This document shows positions 34,966 to 43,703 of a stretch of DNA of 64,000 bases, in pieces. The notes beneath the pieces are model-generated. The model saw only the letters and a program-made list of their open reading frames with translations. It was not told the origin of the DNA and searched no databases. Source of the stretch: Peptoniphilus lacrimalis DSM 7455 (lineage in GTDB: Bacteria; Bacillota; Clostridia; Tissierellales; Peptoniphilaceae); NCBI RefSeq assembly GCF_000378725.1, contig NZ_KB900370.1, positions 62,001-126,000 of the forward strand, read 5' to 3'. The translations under genes and the position numbers were made by a program. Position 1 is the first letter of the stretch. Each line of letters starts with the position of its first letter.

Positions 34966-36531
34966 ATGGATAACAATGAGAGCATTCAAAGATCCGAGCT
35001 TTACAGAAAAATTTGGGCTATAGCCGATGATGTAAGAGGAGCTGTAGACGGCTGGGACTTTAAACAATATGTATTAGGAATTTTATTTTATAGATTTATT
35101 TCAGAAAATATAAGAGAATATTTTAATCACGCAGAACATGAGGCAGGAGATTTAGAGTTTGATTATGGTAAAATTTCAGACCAAGAGGCAAACGAAGATT
35201 TCAGACCAGGAACAGTTGAAGATAAGGGATTTTTTATTTTACCAAGCCAACTTTTTGGAAATATTGTAAAAACAGCCAGAACAAATGAAAATTTAAACAC
35301 AGACCTTGCAAATATATTCAAAGAAATTGAAGCAAGTGCCGTAGGTTTTGATTCAGAAGATGACATAAAAGGATTATTTGATGATATTGACATGACAAGT
35401 TCAAGACTTGGAGGAAGTGTAAGCGAAAAAAATAAAAGACTTGCAGACATAATAGAAGGAATCGGTCAAATAAACTTTAAAGATTTTAGAAATAACGACA
35501 TAGATACTTTTGGAGATGCTTATCTTTACTTAATTTCAAAATATGCTACAAACGCAGGTAAATCTGGAGGAGAATTTTTCACACCACAAACAGTTTCAAA
35601 ACTTTTAGCAAGACTTGTTATGGATGGCAAAAATAAAATCAACAAGGTATATGACCCGACCTGCGGAAGTGGGTCTTTAATTTTACAGATGAAAAAGCAG
35701 TTTGATGATCATATAATTGAAGAGGGATTTTTTGGCCAAGAAATTAATATGACTAATTTTAACCTGTGCAGAATGAATATGTTTCTACACAATGTAAATT
35801 ACAATAATTTTTCAATAAAAAGAGGAGATACTTTATTAGAACCTCTTCACAATGATGAAAAAACCTTTGATGCCATTGTTTCAAACCCACCATATTCCAT
35901 AAAATGGGTGGGAGATAATGACCCTACCCTTATAAACGATATAAGATTTGCACCCGCAGGCAAATTAGCACCAAAAAATTATGCTGATTTTGCCTTTATT
36001 CTTCATGCCTTGTCTTATCTATCTTCAAAGGGAAGAGCAGCAATAGTATGTTTCCCAGGAATTTTTTATAGAAAAGGTGCAGAAAAAACTATAAGAAAAT
36101 ATTTAGTAGATAACTCTTTTGTAGATGCAGTAATCCAACTACCAGAAAATTTATTCTTTGGAACATCAATTGCAACTTGCGTACTTGTAATGGCAAAAAA
36201 TAAGACAGAAAATAAAGTATTATTCATAGATGCAAGTAATGAATTTAAAAAAGTAACAAACAATAACATTCTTGAAGAAGAAAATATAAATAAAATTGTA
36301 GATGAATTTAGGAATAGAAAAGAAATTGAGTATTTTTCAAGATATGTATCAAGAGATGAAATAGCAGAAAATGATTATAACCTCTCCGTTTCAACCTATG
36401 TGGAAAAAGAAGACACAAGGGAAAAGATAGATATAAAAGTTTTAAATAAAGAAATAGAAGAAACAGTAGAAAAAATAAATAAATTAAGAGCTTCAATAAA
36501 CCAAATAGTAAGGGAGCTTGAAGATGAGTAA
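34966..36531 (+). CDS. hsdM: Type I restriction-modification DNA methyltransferase subunit HsdM
   Basis: A 521-residue N6-adenine methyltransferase subunit. The N-terminal helical domain ([30 protein letters not shown]) is standard. The S-adenosylmethionine motif I is [15 protein letters not shown] near residue 228 and the catalytic motif IV is [12 protein letters not shown] near 308. The C-terminal helices contact HsdS. It overlaps the following rhuM gene by 8 nt, so translation is coupled. GAGGT lies upstream of ATG. Confidence 0.95.
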   Translation: MDNNESIQRSELYRKIWAIADDVRGAVDGWDFKQYVLGILFYRFISENIREYFNHAEHEAGDLEFDYGKISDQEANEDFRPGTVEDKGFFILPSQLFGNIVKTARTNENLNTDLANIFKEIEASAVGFDSEDDIKGLFDDIDMTSSRLGGSVSEKNKRLADIIEGIGQINFKDFRNNDIDTFGDAYLYLISKYATNAGKSGGEFFTPQTVSKLLARLVMDGKNKINKVYDPTCGSGSLILQMKKQFDDHIIEEGFFGQEINMTNFNLCRMNMFLHNVNYNNFSIKRGDTLLEPLHNDEKTFDAIVSNPPYSIKWVGDNDPTLINDIRFAPAGKLAPKNYADFAFILHALSYLSSKGRAAIVCFPGIFYRKGAEKTIRKYLVDNSFVDAVIQLPENLFFGTSIATCVLVMAKNKTENKVLFIDASNEFKKVTNNNILEEENINKIVDEFRNRKEIEYFSRYVSRDEIAENDYNLSVSTYVEKEDTREKIDIKVLNKEIEETVEKINKLRASINQIVRELEDE

Positions 36532-37537
36532 GGAAATTGATAAAAGCAAAGGCGAAATTTTAATATATAAAACAGATGATGGGAATACAAAAATTGATGT
36601 AATAATGGTCGATGGAACTGTTTGGCTTTCCCAAGCTCAATTATGCGAATTATATCAAAGTAGTAAATCTAATATAAGTGAACATATTAAAAATATTTTT
36701 ATTGATGGAGAATTGCAAGCAGATTCAGTTGTTCGGAAATTCCGAACAACTGCAAAAGATGGTAAAAATTATAATGTCCTACACTATAATTTAGATATGA
36801 TAATTTCTCTTGGATATAAGGTGAAATCTAAAGTTGGAACAAAATTTAGAATATGGGCAACACAACGACTAAAAGAATATTTAGTAAAAGGCTTTACAAT
36901 GGATGATGAACGCCTTAAAAATTTAGGCGGTGGAACATATTGGAAAGAACTTTTAGACAGAATTCGTGATATTCGCTCAAGTGAAAAAGTATTCTATCGC
37001 CAAGTTTTAGATTTATTTGCAACAAGTATTGATTATGATAAAAAAAGCGAAGATGCGAAGTATTTCTTTACAACTATACAAAATAAAATGCACTATGCTA
37101 TTCATAAAAATACAGCAAGTGAATTGATATACAAAAGAGTAAGTAGTGAAAAAAAATTTATGGGTCTTACAAATTTTAAGGGTGACTTGCCTACTTTAAG
37201 AGAAGCGGAAATAGCAAAAAATTATCTGACAGAAAAAGAATTAAAAAGTTTAAACGCATTAGTTTCAGGATACTTAGATTTTGCACAAAGACAAGCTGAA
37301 AAAGAAATTCCTATGACTATGAAAGATTGGATAAATCATGTAGATAGAATTTTGCAGGCGACAGGTGAAAATTTACTAGAAGGAAATGGAAAAATAAGGC
37401 ATGGACAAATGGAAGAAAAAGTAAAAGATGAATTTAAAAAATATAGGCAAAAAACTTTGTCACAAGTGGAAAAAGATTATATAGAGGAAATAAAGTCTAT
37501 AGAAAAGAAAGCTAAAAATGGTGATAAAAGTGAGTAA
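36524..37537 (+). CDS. rhuM: RhuM-family protein inserted in the type I RM operon
   Basis: A 337-residue RhuM (virulence RhuM) family protein of unknown biochemical role. The conserved N-terminal half reads [19 protein letters not shown], then [34 protein letters not shown] and [20 protein letters not shown]. The C-terminal half resembles the DinD/Fic-adjacent DUF found in this family ([16 protein letters not shown]). RhuM genes are often embedded between hsdM and hsdS, which suggests a link to restriction or to protecting the system. ATG 36524 is inside the end of hsdM; a TTG 6 nt upstream is less likely. It overlaps hsdS. Confidence 0.88.
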   Translation: MSKEIDKSKGEILIYKTDDGNTKIDVIMVDGTVWLSQAQLCELYQSSKSNISEHIKNIFIDGELQADSVVRKFRTTAKDGKNYNVLHYNLDMIISLGYKVKSKVGTKFRIWATQRLKEYLVKGFTMDDERLKNLGGGTYWKELLDRIRDIRSSEKVFYRQVLDLFATSIDYDKKSEDAKYFFTTIQNKMHYAIHKNTASELIYKRVSSEKKFMGLTNFKGDLPTLREAEIAKNYLTEKELKSLNALVSGYLDFAQRQAEKEIPMTMKDWINHVDRILQATGENLLEGNGKIRHGQMEEKVKDEFKKYRQKTLSQVEKDYIEEIKSIEKKAKNGDKSE

Positions 37538-38768
37538 GATTGAAGAACTTTTAAAAAATGAAAAGGTGGAATGGAAAAAACTTGGAGAAATCTGCGAGAT
37601 AAAAAAAGGTAAGCAATATAATAAAAAAGATATGTTAGAGATTGCAGAATACCCTGTAATTAATGGGGGAGTTTCTCCATCAGGATATATAGAAATATTT
37701 AATGAGAATGAAAATACTATAACAGTTTCTCAGGGAGGTGCATCTGCGGGTTTTGTTAATTTTATAGAAACAAAATTCTGGCTGGGAGCCCATGCTTTTT
37801 CTATAAAACCTAAAATTAAAATAATTAATGATTTTGGATATAATTATAAATTTTTTAATAGATATATATTTCATATACTAAAAATGAATCAATATATGTT
37901 ACAAAGTTCTCAATTAGGAGCAGGAATTCCTAGTCTATCAAAAGAAAAATTAAGTGCTATAGCTATCCCTATGACAACTAAAGAAAGTCAAGATAAAATT
38001 GTTAAAATACTTGACAAATTCACAAATTATGTTTCTGAATTACAAGCTGAATTACGGGCAAGAAATAAGCAATATGAGTATTATAGAGATATGATTTTAA
38101 GTGAAAAATATTTAAATAAATTAACAAAAGAATTTTATCAAATAGATAGGATTAGAAGTTTTGGTTATGTAAAAATATCTGAATTATGTTTAAGACAAAA
38201 AGGTATAAATATAACCGCAGAGCAAATGAAAAATTTAGACAAATCAGATTCTAGTGTTAAAGTATTCGCTGGTGGAAATACAACGGCAAATCTATTACCA
38301 GAAGAAGTTGGAATTGAGAATATTATAAATAAACCAAGTGTAATTGTGAAGTCAAGGGGAAATATTGATTTTGAATATTATGATAGAAATTTTACTCACA
38401 AAAATGAAATGTGGTCCTATTCAAGCTTGGATGAAGAGAAATTAAATATAAAGTTTTTATATTGTATTTTAAAAAATAATTTAAAGTATTTCAAAGATAA
38501 CGCTATATCAGGTAAATTGCCTCAAATATCAATAGGACTTACAGATAATTACAAAGTACCATTACCGAGTATTTATATTCAAAATAAGGTTGTTGAAGTT
38601 TTGGATAGGTTTGAAGAATTGGTAGAAAATTCAAGGGGATTGTTGCCGGAAGAGATTGAAAAAAGGCAAAAACAATATGAATATTATCGAAAAAAACTCT
38701 TGACATTTGACGAAAATGTGGTAGAACCGAACCGAACCGAACCGAACCGAACCGAACCGAACTATTAA
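37530..38768 (+). CDS. hsdS: Type I restriction-modification specificity subunit HsdS, two TRDs, with pentanucleotide tract at its 3' end
   Basis: A 412-residue subunit that sets DNA target specificity for HsdM/HsdR. Target-recognition domain 1 starts at VEWKKLGEICEIKKGKQ; the first conserved helical spacer ends ARNKQYEYYRDMIL. TRD2 begins IRSFGYVKISELC and its spacer ends EKRQKQYEYYRKKLL. The last residues are EPNRT repeats, encoded by seven GAACC units (38724-38758), before TAA. GTG 37530 is chosen because GGTGAT lies 4 nt upstream, the usual spacing here; ATG 37518 is the alternative. A third TRD lies downstream in another frame (38762-39442). Loss of one unit or gain of two joins it in frame. 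Confidence 0.9.
   Translation: MSKIEELLKNEKVEWKKLGEICEIKKGKQYNKKDMLEIAEYPVINGGVSPSGYIEIFNENENTITVSQGGASAGFVNFIETKFWLGAHAFSIKPKIKIINDFGYNYKFFNRYIFHILKMNQYMLQSSQLGAGIPSLSKEKLSAIAIPMTTKESQDKIVKILDKFTNYVSELQAELRARNKQYEYYRDMILSEKYLNKLTKEFYQIDRIRSFGYVKISELCLRQKGINITAEQMKNLDKSDSSVKVFAGGNTTANLLPEEVGIENIINKPSVIVKSRGNIDFEYYDRNFTHKNEMWSYSSLDEEKLNIKFLYCILKNNLKYFKDNAISGKLPQISIGLTDNYKVPLPSIYIQNKVVEVLDRFEELVENSRGLLPEEIEKRQKQYEYYRKKLLTFDENVVEPNRTEPNRTEPNY
38724..38762 (+). repeat. Pentanucleotide tandem repeat (GAACC)7 inside hsdS
   Basis: Seven exact GAACC units (38724-38758) plus GAAC (38759-38762). Because 5 is not a multiple of 3, each gain or loss changes frame. It is G+C-rich compared with its surroundings and sits exactly at the junction between hsdS and an out-of-frame third specificity module. 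This is the form expected of a slipped-strand phase-variation switch. Confidence 0.92.
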
Positions 38769-39442
38769 TATCTAATGGTTACTTTATTATTCTAAGAGAA
38801 GCTTGCGATATTGTAGGAGTTAATTTATTTTGTAAATTAGAACATGAATTACTGTCTGATTTTGCTAAAGTAACTAAGCTTGCTGGATATGAGTTTTCAA
38901 AATATGTCAAATATAAAGATGAAGGAGAAATTATAGCTTTAAGAGGACTCAATGTAAAGAAAGGAAAGATTATTCTTAATGATGTTAAGTATATTGATGA
39001 AAGTAATTTTTCTAAACTCAAAAGAAGTAAATTAATTAAAGGTGATATTTTGTTTACTTATGTTGGTACTATTGGAGAAGTTGGATTGGTTTGTGATGAT
39101 GACAAATTTTATTTAGCGCCAAATGTGGCAATGATAAGAATAAATAAAGATTATATAAAGCCTAAATATCTGTTACATTTATTACAAAGCTCTTCTTTTA
39201 AGCACAAAGGAATAAATAAGTGGTTAGAATCATCGTCTATGAAAAACTTAACGATGGAAAATATTAGAAAATTCAATATTATTATTCCACCTTTGCAAGT
39301 ACAGGACTATGTGATTTCTATTCTTGACAAGTTCGATAAATTTGTAAATGACGTGAATGAGGGTTTACCTAAAGAGATAGATTTAAGGCAAAAAGAGTAT
39401 GAATATTATAGGGAAAAATTGTTAGATTTTCCCAAGAATTAG
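38762..39442 (+). CDS. Third HsdS target-recognition module, out of frame with hsdS (no start codon of its own)
   Basis: An open frame of 227 codons (including stop) encoding one TRD plus spacer. The TRD core is KLAGYEFSKYVKYK, then LRGLNVKKGKIILNDV and GDILFTYVGTIGEVGLV; the spacer is PPLQVQDYVISILDKFDKFV ending LRQKEYEYYREKLL, parallel to the two spacers in hsdS. The frame is open leftwards through the repeat to 38711. No ATG, GTG or TTG occurs in it before TTG 39050, deep inside the domain, so normal expression requires fusion to hsdS. With six or nine GAACC units the fusion would be 635 or 640 residues. HsdR follows 11 nt later. Confidence 0.82.
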   Translation, partial: LLISNGYFIILREACDIVGVNLFCKLEHELLSDFAKVTKLAGYEFSKYVKYKDEGEIIALRGLNVKKGKIILNDVKYIDESNFSKLKRSKLIKGDILFTYVGTIGEVGLVCDDDKFYLAPNVAMIRINKDYIKPKYLLHLLQSSSFKHKGINKWLESSSMKNLTMENIRKFNIIIPPLQVQDYVISILDKFDKFVNDVNEGLPKEIDLRQKEYEYYREKLLDFPKN

Positions 39443-39453
39443 AGGTGATTTTT

Positions 39454-42400
39454 ATGGCAGAAAATGAAGCTGGTTATGGTTTTTCTACTATAGCTGAAAT
39501 GAATAATGGTATTATTTTAGCAAATTACAAAAAAATAGATAGGGCTAGCGAAAGCACTTATCAAAGTGAGGCTGACCTTGAAAGAGAACTCATTAATAAT
39601 TTAATGACCCAAGGTTACCAAAGGCTAGAAGCTAGAAATTCTTCTGATTTGTATAAAAATTTAAAAGAACAGTTAGAGAGGCTAAATGGTGTAAGTTTTT
39701 CTTCTTCTGAATGGCAAAGATTTCTTTTAGAGTATTTAGATGCTCCAAATGATGGGATTATCGAAAAGACAAGGAAGATTCAAGAAAATTATATTAATGA
39801 TTTTACTTTTGATGATGGTAATTTAAAAAATATTAAACTTATTGATAAGGATAATATTTTTAATAATTTTTTGCAGGTGACAAGCCAAATTAAACAAGAG
39901 GGTAGCCATAAAAATCGCTATGATGTGAGTATTTTAGTTAATGGTCTTCCCCTTGTACATATTGAACTTAAAAAACGTGGTGTTAGTTTACATGAGGCTT
40001 TTGATCAAATTCACAGATATAGCAAGGAATCTTTTAATGTTGAAAATTCCCTATATAAGTATGTGCAAATTTTTGTTATTTCTAATGGAACTTATTGCAG
40101 ATATTTTGCTAATACTACGGCTCAAAATAAAAATAATTATGAGTTCACCTGCCAATGGGCTGATGCTAAGAATAAATCTATTAATGATTTGGAAGATTTC
40201 ACCCGCACTTTTTTTGAAAAACGTGTTATTTTAGAGGTTCTGACAAAATATTGCGTTTTTGATGTTTCAAACACTCTTTTGATTATGCGTCCTTATCAAA
40301 TAGCAGCTACAGAAAGAATTTTATGGAAGATTAAATCTTCTTATGAAAGGAAAAAGGCAGGGACTATAGAAGCTGGGGGTTTTATTTGGCATACGACAGG
40401 TTCTGGAAAAACTCTTACTTCTTTTAAGACTGCAAGGCTTGCAACGGGGCTTTCTTTTATTGACAAGGTATTTTTTGTTGTTGACAGAAAAGATTTAGAT
40501 TATCAAACTATGAAGGAATATCAAAGATTTCAGCCTGATAGTGTAAATGGAAGCAAGGACACCAAGGCTTTAAAAAAGGCTATTGAAAAAAAGGATGATA
40601 GGATTATTGTCACGACTATACAAAAATTAAATGAGTTTGTTAAGAAAAATCCAAACCATGAAATCTATGACAAAAATTGTGTGCTTATTTATGATGAATG
40701 TCACCGCTCCCAATTTGGAGATGCTCAAAAAAATATAAGAAGATCCTTTAAAAATTATTATCAATTTGGTTTTACAGGCACTCCGATTTTTCCTGAAAAT
40801 TCTTTAGGGACAGAAACAACTGCTGGAATTTTTGGGGCTCAACTTCATTCTTATGTTATTACTGATGCTATTCGTGATGGCAAGGTTTTAAAGTTTAAAG
40901 TTGATTATAATAATATTACGCCTAAATTTAAGGCTGCTGAAAAGGAATATAACGAGAAAAAATTAGCAAAGCTTGAAAGTAAAATGTTCCTTCATCCGGA
41001 AAGAATTACTGAAATTACTAAGTATATTTTAAGAATATTTGATACAAAAACTCATAGAAACGAGCTTTATGATATTAAAAATAGAAGGCTTAGAGGATTT
41101 AATGCAATGTTTGCGGTTCAAAGTGTTGATGCTGCAAAATTATATTATGAGGAATTTCAAAGGCAACAAAGTGCTTTAGATTTTGATAAAAGATTAAAAG
41201 TTGCTACAATTTTTTCTTATGCTCCTAATGAGGAGGGTAAGGCTATTGGAGAAATTTCTGAAGAAAATTTTGATCCTTGTGCAATGGATTCTACTGCTAA
41301 GGAATTTTTAGACAAGGTTATTAATGACTACAATAATTATTTTAAGACGAATTTTTCTACTGCAGCTAATGAATTTCAAAATTATTATAAGGATTTATCT
41401 TTAAGAGTTAAAAATAAAGAAGTGGATTTATTAATTGTTGTTGGAATGTTTTTAACAGGTTTTGATGCTCCCACCCTAAATACTCTTTTTGTTGATAAAA
41501 ATTTGAGATATCATGGGCTTATACAGGCATTTTCAAGGACAAACCGTATTTTAAATAAGGTTAAAACTTTTGGAAATATTGTTTGTTTTAGGGATTTGGA
41601 AAAAGCAACAAAAGATGCTATTAAAACTTTTGGCGATGAAAACAGCCTTAATATTATTTTGGAAAAATCTTACAAAGAGTATATTGATGGTTTTATTGAT
41701 GAAGAAACGGGTAAGACGACCAAGGGTTATAAAGATTTATGTAATGAAATTGTGGAAAAATTCCCTGATCCCACAGAGATTGAATTAGAAGCTGACAAAA
41801 AAGATTTTGTCCAACTTTTTGGAGAACTTTTAAAGTCTGAAAATATTTTAAAAAATTTTGATGAATTTTCTAGCTTTGAAAAAATTATTCCTGATAGATT
41901 AATGCAAGATATGAAGAGTGTTTATGTAGATATAAGAGAAGATATATTAAAACTTAGACATGGTGACAAAGAAAATACAATGACTATTGATTTTTCTGAT
42001 GTGGAATTTCAAATTGATCTTTTAAAAACTGATGAAATTAATTTAGATTATATTTTAAATCTAATTTTAGAAAAATCTAAGGAGCATACTGATATAGAAA
42101 CTCTTAAAGTAGAGGTTCGTAGGGTAATCAGGTCAAGTTTAGGAACTAGGGCTAAGGAAGATCTTATTATGAATTTTATCAACTCTAATAAGCTTACAGA
42201 TTTAAAAAATACGGATGATATTTTAGAATCTTTTTATTCTTTTGCTAAGAAGGAAAAAGAAAAAAATATTAATAATTTAATTGATAGGGAAAATTTAAAA
42301 GAGGGTTCTAAGCGTTTTATTGAAAAGGCTATTGAAAAAGGATATGCTTCATATTCTGGTGATGAGCTTGATAAAATCATTCCCCCGACTACAAGAAGAG

Positions 42401-42477
42401 GCGGAGCTAGAGAAAAGAAGAAAGAATCTATTCTTGATAAGATTAGAAATTTAGTAGAAATTTTTACGGGAATTTAA
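39454..42477 (+). CDS. hsdR: Type I restriction enzyme endonuclease/translocase subunit HsdR
   Basis: A 1007-residue motor and nuclease subunit. The N-terminal nuclease domain contains KNRYDVSILVNGLPLVHIELKKRG, the D...E-x-K site. Helicase motif I is WHTTGSGKTLTSF near residue 312, motif II is IYDECHRSQFG, motif III is FTGTPIF, and later motifs include MFLTGFDAPTLNTLFVD and LIQAFSRTNRI. The C-terminal helical region for HsdM contact is present. The frame is open to 39445, but GGTGAT sits 4 nt before ATG 39454. The reading frame is intact, so the system appears functional for restriction. Confidence 0.95.
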   Translation: MAENEAGYGFSTIAEMNNGIILANYKKIDRASESTYQSEADLERELINNLMTQGYQRLEARNSSDLYKNLKEQLERLNGVSFSSSEWQRFLLEYLDAPNDGIIEKTRKIQENYINDFTFDDGNLKNIKLIDKDNIFNNFLQVTSQIKQEGSHKNRYDVSILVNGLPLVHIELKKRGVSLHEAFDQIHRYSKESFNVENSLYKYVQIFVISNGTYCRYFANTTAQNKNNYEFTCQWADAKNKSINDLEDFTRTFFEKRVILEVLTKYCVFDVSNTLLIMRPYQIAATERILWKIKSSYERKKAGTIEAGGFIWHTTGSGKTLTSFKTARLATGLSFIDKVFFVVDRKDLDYQTMKEYQRFQPDSVNGSKDTKALKKAIEKKDDRIIVTTIQKLNEFVKKNPNHEIYDKNCVLIYDECHRSQFGDAQKNIRRSFKNYYQFGFTGTPIFPENSLGTETTAGIFGAQLHSYVITDAIRDGKVLKFKVDYNNITPKFKAAEKEYNEKKLAKLESKMFLHPERITEITKYILRIFDTKTHRNELYDIKNRRLRGFNAMFAVQSVDAAKLYYEEFQRQQSALDFDKRLKVATIFSYAPNEEGKAIGEISEENFDPCAMDSTAKEFLDKVINDYNNYFKTNFSTAANEFQNYYKDLSLRVKNKEVDLLIVVGMFLTGFDAPTLNTLFVDKNLRYHGLIQAFSRTNRILNKVKTFGNIVCFRDLEKATKDAIKTFGDENSLNIILEKSYKEYIDGFIDEETGKTTKGYKDLCNEIVEKFPDPTEIELEADKKDFVQLFGELLKSENILKNFDEFSSFEKIIPDRLMQDMKSVYVDIREDILKLRHGDKENTMTIDFSDVEFQIDLLKTDEINLDYILNLILEKSKEHTDIETLKVEVRRVIRSSLGTRAKEDLIMNFINSNKLTDLKNTDDILESFYSFAKKEKEKNINNLIDRENLKEGSKRFIEKAIEKGYASYSGDELDKIIPPTTRRGGAREKKKESILDKIRNLVEIFTGI

Positions 42478-42492
42478 AAATATTTATTATAG

Positions 42493-42530
42493 GTGCTGGC
42501 AAATTGCTGGCACTATTTTTATTTTATTAA
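42493..42530 (+). terminator. Candidate terminator after hsdR
   Basis: GTGC (42493-42496) pairs with GCAC (42510-42513), with an inner GC/GC-type pairing around AAATT, followed by a T-rich stretch. The stem is imperfect. Confidence 0.5.
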
Positions 42531-42629
42531 CTTAGTTTTATTTGATGGGTTAATTTTAAAATAAAATAATTTACTTCCTACAAAAGCTAGGCAAGTATTC
42601 TTTTTAAAAAGCCCCTAAAGTTTAAAAGC

Positions 42630-42658
42630 TTTACTTTTACAAACATTAATTGTATAAT
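42630..42658 (+). promoter_or_regulatory. Candidate promoter of the ctsR operon
   Basis: TTTACT (42630-42635), 17-nt spacer and TATAAT (42653-42658), about 40 bp upstream of the CtsR box. Confidence 0.55.
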
Positions 42659-42697
42659 GAATATATAAATTGAGATTTGTTTATTTTTTAATGTAAA

Positions 42698-42714
42698 TGT
42701 CAAAGATGGTAAAA
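42698..42714 (+). promoter_or_regulatory. CtsR operator (heptad direct repeat)
   Basis: TGTCAAA GAT GGTAAAA matches the known CtsR consensus (A/G)GTCAAA-NAN-(A/G)GTCAAA at 12 of 14 heptad positions with the right 3-nt spacing. It lies immediately upstream of the ribosome-binding site of ctsR, as expected for autoregulation. Confidence 0.75.
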
Positions 42715-42731
42715 TCTAAAGGAGTGATTTC

Positions 42732-43184
42732 TTGGCAAAGTTATCTAATTCTATTGAGGAATTTTTAAATGAATTAATTGAGGAAGCTAACGGTGCTCTT
42801 GAGATTCAAAGATCAAAAATTTCGGATCATTTTAATTGTGCCCCAAGTCAAATTAATTATGTTTTAACTACTAGATTTACTCCCTACAAGGGTTATTATG
42901 TTGAATCTAGACGTGGTGGCGGAGGATTTATAAGAATTGTTAAAGTTGAGTTTCAAGACCACGAAAAATCTTTAGACTTATTTAGAGATTTCATTGGAGA
43001 TTCTATAACTAAGGATAAGGCTGATCTTTTAATTAAAGAGTTGAGAAGAAGAGATTTTATTTCTTCAAGGGAGGCTGAGCTAATAAGGGTTAGTCTTTCT
43101 GATAGGTCTTTATCTTTGAGTGATAATAGAAACATTTTGAGAGCAAATATTTTAAAAAATATTCTATTAGTTATATTTTCTTAA
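42732..43184 (+). CDS. ctsR: Heat-shock repressor CtsR
   Basis: A 150-residue repressor of clp genes. The N-terminal winged helix reads SNSIEEFLNELIEEANGALE then QRSKISDHFNCAPSQINYVL, followed by the wing with the conserved glycine loop VESRRGGGGFIRIV, whose Arg and Gly residues bind DNA and sense heat. The C-terminal helical domain is recognised by McsB. The start is TTG with GGAGTGAT 3 nt upstream. It is first in ctsR-mcsA-mcsB-clpC-radA. Confidence 0.95.
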   Translation: MAKLSNSIEEFLNELIEEANGALEIQRSKISDHFNCAPSQINYVLTTRFTPYKGYYVESRRGGGGFIRIVKVEFQDHEKSLDLFRDFIGDSITKDKADLLIKELRRRDFISSREAELIRVSLSDRSLSLSDNRNILRANILKNILLVIFS

Positions 43185-43196
43185 GGGGTGAAAGAG

Positions 43197-43703
43197 ATGA
43201 TATGTGATAATTGCAAAAAAAGAGAATCTGTTATTTCTTATACAATGATTCATGATAACAAAATTGAAGAAATACATTTATGTCAAGTTTGTGCAGAACA
43301 GAAGATGAAGTTGGATTTAACCAATTCTCAAAGTTTTTTGCCGCAAATTGAAGATTTTCTCAAAAATATTTTTGCTTTCACTTCTGATGATAGTAACAGT
43401 GAAGAGGCTTCTTTAATATGTCCTCAATGTGGAACGAGTCTTAGCGATTTTAAAAATACGGGAAAAGTTGGATGCAGTAATTGTTATAGTATTTTTAAAA
43501 ATGAACTTAAAAATTATTTGCACACTGTTAATCCAAAGCCTGTTCATGTTGGTAAAATTCCAAAGAATGCTGATACAAATATTGTTATGGCTAGGGATTT
43601 GAGAGAATTACAAGATAAACTTCAAAGTGCAGTTAGTTTAGAAGAATACGAAGAAGCGGCTCATATAAGAGATGAGATTAAGGCTTTGAAGGAGAAGCTA
43701 TGA
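43197..43703 (+). CDS. mcsA: McsA, zinc-finger activator of McsB
   Basis: A 168-residue protein with four Cys-x-x-Cys pairs: CDNC near residue 3, CQVC near 31, CPQC near 76 and CSNC near 92. A C-terminal UvrB/UvrC-type motif reads LQSAVSLEEYEEAAHIRDEI. McsA binds and activates the arginine kinase McsB. The frame is open to GTG 43188, but GGGGTG precedes ATG 43197 and fixes the start. The stop overlaps mcsB by 4 nt. Confidence 0.93.
   Translation: MICDNCKKRESVISYTMIHDNKIEEIHLCQVCAEQKMKLDLTNSQSFLPQIEDFLKNIFAFTSDDSNSEEASLICPQCGTSLSDFKNTGKVGCSNCYSIFKNELKNYLHTVNPKPVHVGKIPKNADTNIVMARDLRELQDKLQSAVSLEEYEEAAHIRDEIKALKEKL

Noticed and set aside
39050-39442. Separate short HsdS gene starting at TTG 39050
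   Set aside because: The start would fall in the middle of a TRD and has no Shine-Dalgarno. The upstream codons continue the same domain, so it is better read as part of the out-of-frame third module.
34966-42477. RM island as a prophage or integrative element
   Set aside because: No integrase, transposase, tRNA target or direct-repeat attachment site is visible at its borders.
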